This document shows, piece by piece, positions 1 to 8,169 of a stretch of DNA of 64,000 nt. Made by a program: the position numbers and the translations under genes. Source of the stretch: Streptomyces sp. FIT100 (GTDB taxonomy: Bacteria; Actinomycetota; Actinomycetes; Streptomycetales; Streptomycetaceae); contig NZ_CP075715.1 in the NCBI RefSeq assembly GCF_024584805.1, positions 3,344,026 to 3,408,025 of the forward strand. The letters are read 5' to 3'. Within the stretch, counting starts at the first letter, position 1, and the number at the start of each line of letters is the position of its first letter. The notes beneath the pieces are model-generated. The model was not told where the DNA came from, did not search any database, and saw only the letters and a program-made list of their open reading frames with translations.

Positions 1-149
1 CCCTCAACGGCACCATCACGGTCCATTCCGAGCCGGAAGAGGGGCCCGACGGGCTCAGGTACCGCTCCTCGATCCCCTACGAGTTCGGTGAAGTCGTCCC
101 TGCCGGGAAATGGACCTTCAACACCTCGGGACTCGTTCGCTACCGGTGA
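1..149 (+). CDS. C-terminal end of an unidentified protein (5' truncated by window)
   Basis: An open frame enters from the left edge and stops with TGA at 147-149, giving about 48 residues ending in VRYR. The segment reads like beta-strand material (GTITVHSEPEEG, then TFNTSGLVRYR). No family can be named from so short a tail. Codon use has the strong third-position GC of its neighbours, so it is probably the end of a real gene. The next gene starts 81 bp downstream on the same strand. Confidence 0.5.
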   Translation, partial: LNGTITVHSEPEEGPDGLRYRSSIPYEFGEVVPAGKWTFNTSGLVRYR

Positions 150-230
150 CGCCTCACGCGTGAGCCGTGTGCGCGAGAAACGCGCTCAACTCAGTGGCGT
201 CCGGAAGGAAAGTGCGGAAGGCTCGCGCGC

Positions 231-614
231 ATGGTTTCGGTAGTGCAGAACGTGGCGATCGACTGTGCGGATGCCTACGAGCTGGCCCGGTTCTGGAGCG
301 GGGTGACCGGTCGGCCGCTGCATCCGGAGGACAAACCCGGCGATCCGGAGACCCAGGTGCTGCTGGCGGAGGGCCCGGTGCTGCACTTCAACCAGGTGCC
401 CGAGCCCAAGAAGATCAAGAACCGGATCCATCTCTGTCTGCGGCCTGAGACGTCGCGTGAGCAGGAGGTGGAACGGCTGCTGGGCCTCGGTGCCACCTTT
501 GTCACCGATCACCGGAACCCCGACGGCTCCGGCTGGGCAGTCCTCGCCGACCCCGAAGGCAACGAATTCTGCGTCCTTCGCAGCGAGTCCGACCGGGCCG
601 CGATGAACTCCTGA
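231..614 (+). CDS. VOC (glyoxalase/bleomycin-resistance) family protein
   Basis: This 127-residue protein has the size of a single vicinal-oxygen-chelate domain. The N-terminal strand VQNVAIDCADAYELARFWSG and the C-terminal AVLADPEGNEFCVL are the two halves of the fold, and E in the final EFCVL is the usual metal-ligand position. This is the subgroup often annotated 'glyoxalase-like domain'; members bind or modify small molecules and their substrates are usually unknown. The ATG at 231 has a GGAAGG stretch about 9 nt upstream. It stands alone, followed by a 130-bp spacer before the convergent toxin-antitoxin pair. Family is confident, function is not. Confidence 0.85.
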   Translation: MVSVVQNVAIDCADAYELARFWSGVTGRPLHPEDKPGDPETQVLLAEGPVLHFNQVPEPKKIKNRIHLCLRPETSREQEVERLLGLGATFVTDHRNPDGSGWAVLADPEGNEFCVLRSESDRAAMNS

Positions 615-745
615 CGCACAGGGGCACGCGATCGCTGCGACAGCTGTCCGTGGTTGCTGCCGTCACTACTGCCGTCAGCAGCGACGACCTCCGGTGAATT
701 CCGGGAATGGGGAGATTCTTCGGTCGTCAGCTGTCGGGAGGCTAC

Positions 746-1060
746 TCAGGCCGCTTGGTGATGTGGGGTGAGTTCGATGGTCAGGTCGGCATCCAGGGCG
801 CGTGCCAGGCGTCGCAGGAGGGGGATGGTGGGTACAGTGCCGCCGCCTTCGATCCGGGAGATCTGGGGCTGCTTCATCCCGCAGCGTTCGGCGAGTTCGG
901 TCTGGGACAGACCCAGGGCGGTGCGCCGGTCGTAGACCAGCTGGCCGAGATCGTGGGCCAGTTCGGCCTCCTCGTACAGGCGGTCGTACTCAGCGTTGTC
1001 CTCGACCGCTTCGCCGAGGAGCTTGCGGTGGTGGCGGGTCTTCCACTCGGCATGGTTCAT
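746..1060 (-). CDS. XRE-family antitoxin / HTH regulator (HigA-like)
   Basis: This 104-residue protein carries a Cro/C1-type helix-turn-helix at about residues 45-95 (LGLSQTELAERCGMKQPQISRIE). The N-terminal helix region may contact the toxin. Its start codon overlaps the stop of the upstream toxin gene as ATGA (1057-1060), so the two are translationally coupled in the toxin-first order typical of HigBA modules. It should neutralise the toxin and, by family precedent, repress the shared promoter. It is the downstream gene of the pair. Assignment as a type II antitoxin is well supported; the exact subfamily name is inference. Confidence 0.88.
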   Translation of the reverse strand: MNHAEWKTRHHRKLLGEAVEDNAEYDRLYEEAELAHDLGQLVYDRRTALGLSQTELAERCGMKQPQISRIEGGGTVPTIPLLRRLARALDADLTIELTPHHQAA

Positions 1061-1443
1061 CGCAGTTCCTCCTTGATCGGGCGGCTGTAGATGTCATGTT
1101 CGGTGGCCGGCGCATGACTGGCCTCGCATGAGACCTGGACTGCGCGGGCTCGATCCACCTCTGCCATCTCGCGCATCTTCGTCTTACGGAAGACGGTCAG
1201 CAGGACGACACGTCGGTCGGGGGCAAGCCAGTAGGTGATGCGCTGAGCGTTGCTGCCGAGGTCGAAACGCAACTCACGGAGCTTGCCTCCGAGGTGGCGG
1301 CTGTAGGGCTCGCCCAGGGTGGTCGCGTTCTCGGCGAGGCGGTCGACCTTCTGTTCGGCTATCACGTAGTGGTGGGCGGGTAGGTTCTCCAGCCAGAGGC
1401 GGACCTCGGGCTCGATCTCGATGGTGTACCGCTCACCGGCCAT
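1057..1443 (-). CDS. RelE/ParE-superfamily toxin (HigB-like)
   Basis: This 128-residue protein begins MAGERYTIEIEPEV and contains the compact core LGGKLRELRF...QRITYWLAPDRRVVLLTVFRKTK seen in the Gp49/HigB branch of the RelE fold. Members usually act as translation-dependent mRNA interferases. The start is placed at 1443 because upstream codons in this frame lie inside the oppositely oriented phosphatase gene. An A/T-rich TATATA at 1455-1460 sits about 11 nt upstream and could be a -10 element giving a nearly leaderless mRNA. It overlaps the antitoxin gene by 4 nt. The ATGs of toxin and phosphatase overlap in the tetranucleotide CATG at 1441-1444, which is very unusual spacing. Confidence 0.85.
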   Translation of the reverse strand: MAGERYTIEIEPEVRLWLENLPAHHYVIAEQKVDRLAENATTLGEPYSRHLGGKLRELRFDLGSNAQRITYWLAPDRRVVLLTVFRKTKMREMAEVDRARAVQVSCEASHAPATEHDIYSRPIKEELR

Positions 1444-2071
1444 GGCTTCGATGCTATATAGCTCAGATGATATGCGCCAGTGGGGGCTGCCGGCCTGGCC
1501 GGCCGGAACCGTCGTGGACCTGCGCTCCACCGTCGAGTGCGTCGAGGCGGAGCACCCGCTCGCCTCGCACGGGGCCACCGTGCACCGGCTCCCGCTGATG
1601 GCGGACGAGGACATCACGGGCGCCGGACACATCACGCAGTACCGGGACGGGCTCGCGGGCCTGTACCGCTCGATGGTCACCGACGCGGGCGCCCGCTTCG
1701 CCGACCTCCTGCGGGCGGCGGCGGACGGGGACGGGCCGGTGCTGGTCCACTGTGCGGCGGGAAAGGACCGCACGGGCGTCTCGGTGGCGATGCTGCTGAG
1801 CCTCGCCGGGGTGGACCGGGCCGCGGTCGTCGCGGACTATGTGCGCACCGAGGCCGACCTGCCGGCGGTCATGGAGCGTCTGCGCGGCCACAGCCCCGCC
1901 TACGCCGTCCCGGAGGGCCTGGAGGAGTTCATGGGCTCCCCGGCCCACGCCATCGAGGCGGTCCTCGACCTGTGGGACGCGCACCCCGGCGGTGTGCGCG
2001 GCTGGATCGGGGCGCAGGGGGCCGACGAGGCCGTGATCGAGCGCTGGATCACCCGCGTCCGCGAGTCCTGA
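1442..2071 (+). CDS. Tyrosine-protein phosphatase, 5'-truncated
   Basis: This 209-residue protein carries the P-loop signature HCAAGKDRTG (Cys about residue 104, Arg about 110) of the SIW14/IphP-like dual-specificity phosphatases common in Streptomyces. It hydrolyses phosphotyrosine or other phosphoesters through a cysteinyl-phosphate. Family members normally open with an NFRDLGG-type strand and a substrate loop about 25-30 residues before the LYRSD motif. Here the protein starts almost at LYSSDDMRQWG, so that segment is missing. The truncation point coincides with the ATG of the divergent toxin gene, suggesting the toxin-antitoxin pair replaced the 5' end and promoter. It may be a decayed gene that still has an open frame. 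Confidence 0.75.
   Translation: MASMLYSSDDMRQWGLPAWPAGTVVDLRSTVECVEAEHPLASHGATVHRLPLMADEDITGAGHITQYRDGLAGLYRSMVTDAGARFADLLRAAADGDGPVLVHCAAGKDRTGVSVAMLLSLAGVDRAAVVADYVRTEADLPAVMERLRGHSPAYAVPEGLEEFMGSPAHAIEAVLDLWDAHPGGVRGWIGAQGADEAVIERWITRVRES
1455..1460 (-). promoter_or_regulatory. Possible -10 element for the toxin-antitoxin operon
   Basis: TATATA lies within the 8-bp palindrome CTATATAG (1454-1461), a conspicuous A/T island in GC-rich DNA and 11 nt upstream of the toxin ATG. It lies inside the phosphatase reading frame. No convincing -35 was found, so this is a positional inference. Confidence 0.35.
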
Positions 2072-2174
2072 ACCCGGTCGGCCGTGGGACGGCGGCCCGC
2101 CCGGCCGCCGTCCACCCCCGGGCAGCAACCCCCCGGCCGCACCCCGTTCATGCCCTGCCTCCACCATCCGCCTC

Positions 2175-3725
2175 ATGAACACACCCAACCGCCGCCTCAG
2201 ACGCATGTGCGCCGCGTCCCTCGCGGTCACCGCCTCGCTGGCCCTCCTCGGCTCCGCCCCCGCCCCGGCCCCGGCCCAGGACTCGGCCGGTGAACGACCC
2301 GTGAACCTCGCCCACTTGGGCACGTACGCCGGCGACAAGGCCGAGATCGTCGCGTACGACTGGACCACCCGCCGCGCGTACGTCACCACGGCCGACGGCC
2401 TCGCCCTCGACGTGCTCGACGTGCGCGACCCGGCGAAGCCGGTGAAGATCGCCTCCGTCGACCTGTCCGCGTACGGCAGCGGGGCCGTCACCAGCGTCGA
2501 CGCCCGGCGCGGACTGGTCGCCGCCGCCGTGGAGTCGGCGGACGCCGCCGAGCGCGGCAAGGTCGTCCTGATGCGCCCCGACGGCACGGTGATCAAGGCG
2601 GTGACCGTCGGGCACAGCCCCGACATGGTGACCTTCACCGGCGACGGCCGCCGGCTGCTGGTGGCCAACGAGGGCGAGCCCGTCGGCTACCAGCCGGGAG
2701 AGGCCGACCCCGAGGGCAGCGTCAGCATCGTCGCTCTGGACCGCGGCGCCGACCGGGCGACCGTGCGCACCGCCGGCTTCCGCGCCTTCGACCACCGCCG
2801 CCTCGACCCTTCGGTGCGGATCAGCGGTCCGGGCGCCACCGTCGCCCAGGACCTGGAGCCCGAGTACATCTCGGTGTCCGAGGACGGCCGCAGCGCCTTC
2901 GTGACGCTCCAGGAGAACAACGCGGTCGCCACCGTGGACCTGCGCTCCGCCCGCGTCACCGCGATCGACGGCTTCGGCTACAAGGACCACTCGCGGCCCG
3001 GCAACGGCCTGGACACCTCCGACCGCGACGACGCCATCCGGATCGAGCCGCGCCCGATCCAGGGCGTCTACATGCCCGACGCGCTGGCCGCCTTCGAGCA
3101 CCGCGGCCGGACCTACTACGTCGTCGCCAACGAGGGCGACGAGCGCGAGTACGGCAAGGGCGAGGCCAAGTACGCCGACGGCATCCGCCTCGCCGACCTG
3201 GACCCGGCGCTGCTGCCCGCCGGCTTCGACCGCTCGCTGCTCGCCGAGACCGAGATCGGCCGCCTCCAGATCATCAAGCCCGCCGCGGCCGGCGACCCGG
3301 TGCGCACCTACGGCGGACGCTCGTTCTCGATCCGCGACGCCGAAGGACGTCTGGTCTACGACAGCGGCGACCTCCTGGAGCGGCTGATCGCGAAGATCGA
3401 CCCGGCGAACTTCAACGCCGAGGGCGAGGGCGACTTCGACAAGCGCAGCGACAACAAGGGCCCGGAGCCCGAGGGTCTGGCCATCGGCGAGGTCGACGGA
3501 CGGCTGATGGCCTTCGTCGCCATCGAGCGCACCAACGGCGTGATGGTCTTCGACATCGGCGACCCGCGCAGGCCGGTGTTCCAGAACTGGGTCCGCACGG
3601 CCGGCGACGAGTCGCCCGAGGGCCTGGAGTACGTCCCCGCGTGGCAGAGCCCCACGCACCGCCCGATGCTGGCGGTGGCGAACGAGGGCACGGGGACGAC
3701 CTCGTTCTACACGATCACCCGCTGA
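2175..3725 (+). CDS. Secreted choice-of-anchor I domain protein (esterase-like / phytase-like beta-propeller)
   Basis: This 516-residue protein begins with a Sec signal (charged MNTPNRRLRRM, hydrophobic stretch, then an Ala/Pro-rich region ending near APAQ). The mature part carries hallmarks of the choice-of-anchor I / YncE-like propeller family: RLLVANEGEP, DPEGSVSIV, NEGDEREYG, SDNKGPEPEGLAIG and YVPAW near the end. These proteins are extracellular and often sit near phosphatases or phytase-like enzymes; catalysis here is unproven. Length agrees with actinobacterial homologues. It is monocistronic, 103 bp after the phosphatase gene, and ends at a strong hairpin shared with the convergent LLM gene. 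Confidence 0.85.
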   Translation: MNTPNRRLRRMCAASLAVTASLALLGSAPAPAPAQDSAGERPVNLAHLGTYAGDKAEIVAYDWTTRRAYVTTADGLALDVLDVRDPAKPVKIASVDLSAYGSGAVTSVDARRGLVAAAVESADAAERGKVVLMRPDGTVIKAVTVGHSPDMVTFTGDGRRLLVANEGEPVGYQPGEADPEGSVSIVALDRGADRATVRTAGFRAFDHRRLDPSVRISGPGATVAQDLEPEYISVSEDGRSAFVTLQENNAVATVDLRSARVTAIDGFGYKDHSRPGNGLDTSDRDDAIRIEPRPIQGVYMPDALAAFEHRGRTYYVVANEGDEREYGKGEAKYADGIRLADLDPALLPAGFDRSLLAETEIGRLQIIKPAAAGDPVRTYGGRSFSIRDAEGRLVYDSGDLLERLIAKIDPANFNAEGEGDFDKRSDNKGPEPEGLAIGEVDGRLMAFVAIERTNGVMVFDIGDPRRPVFQNWVRTAGDESPEGLEYVPAWQSPTHRPMLAVANEGTGTTSFYTITR

Positions 3726-3728
3726 GGC

Positions 3729-3749
3729 GGGCCGCCTCCGGGGCGGCCC
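3729..3749. terminator. Bidirectional intrinsic terminator
   Basis: GGGCCGCC (3729-3736) pairs with GGCGGCCC (3742-3749) around a 5-nt loop. It lies between the convergent propeller gene and the LLM gene. There is no T-tract, as is usual in Streptomyces. Confidence 0.6.
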
Positions 3750-3774
3750 GACGGGACGTGCGGGCGGTGCCGGG

Positions 3775-4605
3775 TCACAGGTACCGCCCGTACTCGTCCA
3801 GGACGCGCAGCACCTCGCCCTCGCCCGCGGGCGGCAGTTGCAGCACCACTTCCTCCACGCCCAGTTCGGCGTAGTGCGCCAGCTTCCCCGGTGACGGCAG
3901 GACCGCGTACGGGACGACCTGGAGCGCCTTCGGGTCGCGGCCCGCGTCCTCCCACGCGGCACGCAGCACCGGCAGGGACTCCGTCAGGCCGCGGCCGCCG
4001 ATCGGGAGCCAGCCGTCGGCGTAGTCGGCGATGTGGGAGAAGAGGACGGGCCCGGCGGCGCCGCCCACCAGGGTGCGGGGGGCGGGGCCGGCGAAGGGCT
4101 TCGGGTGGGCGTGGGAGGGGCGTACGGAGGCGAAGTCGCCCTTGTAGGGGGTCGGTTCGGGGGCCCAGAGGGCGCGCATCACGTGCATCCGGTCGCGGGC
4201 GAGGTCGCGGCGGGCCGGCCAGTCGACGCCGTGGTCCGCGGCCTCCTCGCGGTTCCAGCCGAAGCCGACGCCGAGGGTGAACCGGCCGCCGCTGACGAGG
4301 TCCAGGGTGGCGATCTGCTTGGCGAGGGCGATGGGGTCGTGCTGGGTGACGAGGGTGACGCCGGTGCCGAGGCCGAGGCGGGTGGTCACGGCCGCCGCCT
4401 GGGCGAGGGCGACGAAGGGGTCCAGGGTGCGCCCGTACTCGCGCGGCAGGTCGCCGCCCGCCGGGTACGGGGTCGTGCGCTCCACCGGGATGTGGGTGTG
4501 CTCGGGGAGGTACAGCCCGGCGAAGCCGCGCTCCTCCAGTTCGCGCGCCAGCCGCACCGGCGCGATCGTCTCGTCCGTCAGGAAGATCGTCGTCGAGATC
4601 CGCAT
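3775..4605 (-). CDS. LLM-class F420-dependent oxidoreductase
   Basis: This 276-residue protein has the luciferase-like TIM-barrel profile of the TIGR03619-type F420 subgroup. It shows LGTGVTLVTQHDPIALAKQIATLD, LVSGGRFTLGVGFGWNREE and the C-terminal ELGVEEVVLQLP. Such enzymes transfer hydride between deazaflavin F420 and small substrates in the cytoplasm. The ATG at 4605 heads a single-gene unit divergent from the Tat-exported metallohydrolase, whose ATG is 104 bp away. None of the 17-bp palindromes found at other genes in this window is visible at its promoter, so it appears outside that regulon. Substrate cannot be predicted. Confidence 0.9.
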   Translation of the reverse strand: MRISTTIFLTDETIAPVRLARELEERGFAGLYLPEHTHIPVERTTPYPAGGDLPREYGRTLDPFVALAQAAAVTTRLGLGTGVTLVTQHDPIALAKQIATLDLVSGGRFTLGVGFGWNREEAADHGVDWPARRDLARDRMHVMRALWAPEPTPYKGDFASVRPSHAHPKPFAGPAPRTLVGGAAGPVLFSHIADYADGWLPIGGRGLTESLPVLRAAWEDAGRDPKALQVVPYAVLPSPGKLAHYAELGVEEVVLQLPPAGEGEVLRVLDEYGRYL

Positions 4606-4708
4606 GCCCCAAGGTATGCCTCACGGCGGCGGGGAACGCCATACCGCCGCAATCCCTCAATCCCCCTGTCTTGCCCTGCGGTTCACGACCGGGTACGAGC
4701 GTGAAGGC

Positions 4709-6229
4709 ATGTGCGATGACGAGAACCACCCCAGCAGCGGCATCAGCAGACGCGGACTGTTCGTGACGGGAGCGGCCGCCGCGCTTACGTTGAGCAGTGT
4801 GAGCTTCGCCGAGGCAGCAGAGCACGAGGGCACCACGACCAAGGTCGTGAGCGGCACCCTGCCGCCCGGCTCCCCCGACTTCGTCTACCTCCCCGTCCGG
4901 ATCCCGCGCGGCGTCTCGGAGATCCGGGTCTCCTACGCGTACGAGAGGCCGTCCGTGCCCGCCGGGACCCAGGGCAACGCCCTGGACATCGGCATCTTCG
5001 ACGAGCGCGGTACGGAGCTCGGCGGGGAGGGCTTCCGGGGCTGGTCGGGCGGGGCCCGCAGCGAGTTCTTCATCCGGGGCGACGAGGCGACGCCGGGGTA
5101 CATCCCGGGGCCGGTCCGCGCGGGCACCTGGTCCATCGCGCTCGGGCCGTACACCGTCGCGCCCGAGGGGCTGCCGTACACGGTGACGATCACGCTCACG
5201 TACGGGACCCCGGCGGCGACGCCGAAGCCGGTCTACCCGCCGGAGCGGGCCAAGGGTCGGGGCCGCGCCTGGTACCGGGGCGACTGCCATCTGCACTCCT
5301 GGTACTCGGACGGGCGCCGCACCCCCGAGGAGATCGCCGCGCTCGCCCGCGCCGCCGGGCTGGACTTCATCAACAGCAGTGAGCACAACACGCACTCCGC
5401 GCACGGCGCGTGGGCGGCGGCGGCCGGGGACGACCTGCTCGTGCTCCTCGGCGAGGAGGTCACCACCCGCAACGGGCACGTCGTCGCACTCGGCACCGAC
5501 CCGGGGACGTTCGTGGACTGGCGCTACCGCGCCCGCGACAACCGCTTCGGCCACTACGCCCGCGAGATCCGCCGCGCCGGCGGCCTCGTCGTCCCCGCCC
5601 ACCCGCACGCCACCTGCATCGGCTGCAACTGGAAGTTCGGCTTCGGCGAGGCCGACGCGGTCGAGGTGTGGAACGGTCCCTACACCCCGGACGACGAGGT
5701 GTCGCTCGCGGACTGGGACAGCATGCTCGTCGCGTCCGTGCGCTCCGGGGGGCGCTGGACCCCCGCGATGGGCAGCAGCGACGCCCACCGCGACCCGGAC
5801 CCCGTCGGCACCCCGCAGACCGTCGTCCTCGCCGACGACCTGACCCGCGAGGCGATCCTGGACGGCATCCGCGCGGGCCGCTGCTACGTGGCCGAGTCGA
5901 AGAACGTCTCGGTGGCGCTGAGCGCGTCCGGCGGGCGCGGGCGGCACGCGGGCATCGGCGAGCGGCTGCGGGGCGACTCCGACGACCCGGTGACGGTCCG
6001 CCTCGAGGTGACCGGCGCGCCCGGCCGCACCGCGCGTCTCGTCACCGACCAGGGCGTGCTGCACACGGCGACGCTCCCGGCCGAGGGCACGGGCGTGGTG
6101 GAGTGGCGTACGACGGCGGCGTACGCGGCGTACGTCCGCGCCGAGGTGCGCCACGCGCCGGTCGTCCCCGTCCCGGGGCTCCCGGGGCCGTTGGCGGCGT
6201 TCACGAACCCGGTCTTCATCGGCGCGTGA
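4709..6229 (+). CDS. Tat-exported CehA/McbA-type PHP-domain metallohydrolase
   Basis: This 506-residue protein starts at the ATG at 4709, which yields a textbook twin-arginine signal (SRRGLFVTGAAAALT, residues about 13-27). Residues about 40-185 form a beta-rich domain. A PHP metallohydrolase domain follows, with HLHSWYSDG at about 193, a conserved EHN, and SSDAHRD later, which are the expected metal ligands. CehA-type relatives hydrolyse carbamates or phosphoesters, and Tat export fits a folded metalloenzyme. A GAAGG sequence sits just before the ATG, closer than ideal; upstream in-frame ATGs lie in the promoter of the divergent gene and would destroy the signal peptide. It ends at a 12-bp hairpin terminator. 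Confidence 0.85.
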   Translation: MCDDENHPSSGISRRGLFVTGAAAALTLSSVSFAEAAEHEGTTTKVVSGTLPPGSPDFVYLPVRIPRGVSEIRVSYAYERPSVPAGTQGNALDIGIFDERGTELGGEGFRGWSGGARSEFFIRGDEATPGYIPGPVRAGTWSIALGPYTVAPEGLPYTVTITLTYGTPAATPKPVYPPERAKGRGRAWYRGDCHLHSWYSDGRRTPEEIAALARAAGLDFINSSEHNTHSAHGAWAAAAGDDLLVLLGEEVTTRNGHVVALGTDPGTFVDWRYRARDNRFGHYAREIRRAGGLVVPAHPHATCIGCNWKFGFGEADAVEVWNGPYTPDDEVSLADWDSMLVASVRSGGRWTPAMGSSDAHRDPDPVGTPQTVVLADDLTREAILDGIRAGRCYVAESKNVSVALSASGGRGRHAGIGERLRGDSDDPVTVRLEVTGAPGRTARLVTDQGVLHTATLPAEGTGVVEWRTTAAYAAYVRAEVRHAPVVPVPGLPGPLAAFTNPVFIGA

Positions 6230-6322
6230 GGACGCCCTGCCCTGGCCACCGGAGAAGTTCGTCGAAGTGATCGGTTACGTGCAGCGGGTGCGCGCGTCGG
6301 CTTCCTGAAGAAGTACGGAACA

Positions 6323-6350
6323 GGCCCGGCCCCCGCAAGGGGGCCGGGCC
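6323..6350. terminator. Bidirectional intrinsic terminator with GCAA tetraloop
   Basis: A perfect 12-bp stem, GGCCCGGCCCCC (6323-6334) with GGGGGCCGGGCC (6339-6350), closes a GNRA-type GCAA loop between the convergent metallohydrolase and permease genes. Confidence 0.8.
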
Positions 6351-6391
6351 CGGACGTCAGCCGGAGGCGGGGAGGGGGCGGAGGAGGCGGA

Positions 6392-7951
6392 TCAGTCGGC
6401 GACCACCAGGGACGGGGTCTCCTTCGTCAGCACCTCGCCGCGGAAGAACGCCGGGCTGCGGCGCTGCATGACCAGCATGATCACGCCGCCCAGGAGCAGC
6501 AGGCCGACACCGATCACGAAGACCGAGCCGACGCCGAGGACCGCGGAGCCCGAGCCGTAGGCCGGGTCCCACATGTCGTAGAGCGTCTTGCCGAAGACCG
6601 CCGCCAGCAGGCTTCCGCCGAGGACCGGGAAGAGGCCCTTGAAGGTGAAGTCGCGGGCCGAGCGGAAGAGTTCGCCGCGGAAGTACCAGGCGCAGGCGAA
6701 GGCGGTGAGCGCGTAGTAGAAGCAGATCATGAGGCCGAGTGCGTAGATGGTGTCGACCAGGACGTGCTCGCTGACCAGGGTCATGACCGTGTAGAACACG
6801 CCGGTGGCGACGCCCGCGACGACGGTGGCCTTGCCGGGGGTGCGAAAGCGCGGGCTGACCTTGGCGAAGGAGGCCGGCAGGGCCTCGTACGCCGACATCG
6901 CGAGCACCGTGCGGGCGACCGGGATGAACGTCGTCTGGAGGCTTGCGGCGGCCGAGGCGAGGACGGCGACGAAGAGCGCGATGCCGAGGACCGGTCCCAT
7001 CACCGGGCCCGCGAGGGCGGCGAAGACGTTGTCGGAGGTGTCCGGGTTGGCGAGGCCGAGCCCCTTGTCGCCGGCGCCGACGGCCATCTGCGCGGCGATG
7101 CCGGTGGCGAGGTACGAGCCGACGAGCACGACCATCGCGATCAGCGCGGCGCGGCCGGGCGTCCTGGCGGAGCCGGTGGTCTCCTCGTTGGTGGAGAGAC
7201 AGGCGTCCCAGCCCCAGTACATGAAGATCGAGAGGGAGAGCCCGGCGGTGAAGGCCGCGAAGGACTGGACCGCGAAGGGGTTCATCCAGGACCAGGAGAA
7301 GTCGAGGCCGGTGTCGAGGGCGCCGCTGCCGGCCTTCTGGAAGGCGAGGACGACGAAGACGGCGAGGACGACGAGCTGGAGGCCGACGAGGGCGTACTGG
7401 ACACCCTTCGTCGCCGTCATGCCGCGGTAGCTGATGGCGGTGGCGACGGCGATCAGGGCGAGGCAGGTGGCGATGTGGACGGCCTTGTTGCCGTCGAGTG
7501 CGGCGATGGACTCGCTGCCGCTGATCTCACCGGCGAGCAGCCAGAAGTAGGAGGTCGCGACGCCGGCGAGGTTGGAGAGCACGATGATCGTGGCGATCAC
7601 CAGGCCCCAGCCGCACATCCAGCCCACGCGCGGTCCGAACGCCTTCACGGTCCAGGTGAAGGAGGTGCCGCAGTCCGGCATGGCGCGGTTGAGCTCGCGG
7701 TACGCGAAGGCGACGAGCAGCATCGGCAGGAAGCCGGCCAGGAACACGGCCGGCATCTGGAGGCCGACCTCGCCCGCCGTGGAGCCGAGCGTGGAGGTGA
7801 GGCAGTAGACGGGGGCGACGGTCGAGATACCGATGACGGCACTGCCGAGGAGGCCGACGGAGTTCCCGCCGAGCCCCTTGGTGCGGACGCCCCCATCGGG
7901 ACGTCCCGGTACCGTGTCTCCGACCTGCGGCCGGGTCTCCAGCTGAGTCAT
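6392..7951 (-). CDS. APC-superfamily amino acid / polyamine permease
   Basis: This 519-residue protein has about 12 hydrophobic segments. The first helix carries GLLGSAVIGISTVAP, followed by FAYRELNRAMPDCGTSFTW, where the helix-1 break and the 'PDCGTSF' segment match the APC amino acid permease family (EAT/BAT-like branch). It should import an amino acid, amine or amide by proton symport. It lies 218 bp downstream of an aldehyde dehydrogenase and a D-aminoacylase-like gene on the same strand, which suggests uptake of the substrate those enzymes process. It probably also has its own promoter, because an 8-bp inverted repeat lies 30 bp upstream of the ATG. Confidence 0.9.
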   Translation of the reverse strand: MTQLETRPQVGDTVPGRPDGGVRTKGLGGNSVGLLGSAVIGISTVAPVYCLTSTLGSTAGEVGLQMPAVFLAGFLPMLLVAFAYRELNRAMPDCGTSFTWTVKAFGPRVGWMCGWGLVIATIIVLSNLAGVATSYFWLLAGEISGSESIAALDGNKAVHIATCLALIAVATAISYRGMTATKGVQYALVGLQLVVLAVFVVLAFQKAGSGALDTGLDFSWSWMNPFAVQSFAAFTAGLSLSIFMYWGWDACLSTNEETTGSARTPGRAALIAMVVLVGSYLATGIAAQMAVGAGDKGLGLANPDTSDNVFAALAGPVMGPVLGIALFVAVLASAAASLQTTFIPVARTVLAMSAYEALPASFAKVSPRFRTPGKATVVAGVATGVFYTVMTLVSEHVLVDTIYALGLMICFYYALTAFACAWYFRGELFRSARDFTFKGLFPVLGGSLLAAVFGKTLYDMWDPAYGSGSAVLGVGSVFVIGVGLLLLGGVIMLVMQRRSPAFFRGEVLTKETPSLVVAD

Positions 7952-7980
7952 GAAGAGGACGTTAAATGCTGCGGTTCTCG

Positions 7981-8005
7981 TATCCGGAGGCTTGAAGTCC
8001 GGATA
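7981..8005. promoter_or_regulatory. Inverted-repeat operator upstream of the APC permease
   Basis: TATCCGGA (7981-7988) and TCCGGATA (7998-8005) form perfect 8-bp arms around a 9-bp spacer, 30 bp upstream of the permease ATG. A further GGATA half-copy follows at 8015-8019. The geometry fits a dimeric regulator; which one is unknown. Confidence 0.5.
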
Positions 8006-8169
8006 TTCCTCCTTGGATACTGCCGCCTAGGTGCCGCTTCGATCGCCAATTGAAAGGCCAATGGGGATCGAGTCGGCACGTTCACAGGCTCAGGGCGCCT
8101 GTTCCGGGTACGGAAACCGTAGACCTGTCCGTTTTGCCCAATTTGAAAATTTCCCGAGCGGTTCATGTC

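Noticed and set aside
6231..6308. A short open frame after the metallohydrolase gene (with WPPEKFVEV-type residues, ending at 6308)
   Set aside because: It has no start codon in place and no upstream continuation, and is too short to assign. It may be a gene remnant but is not supported.
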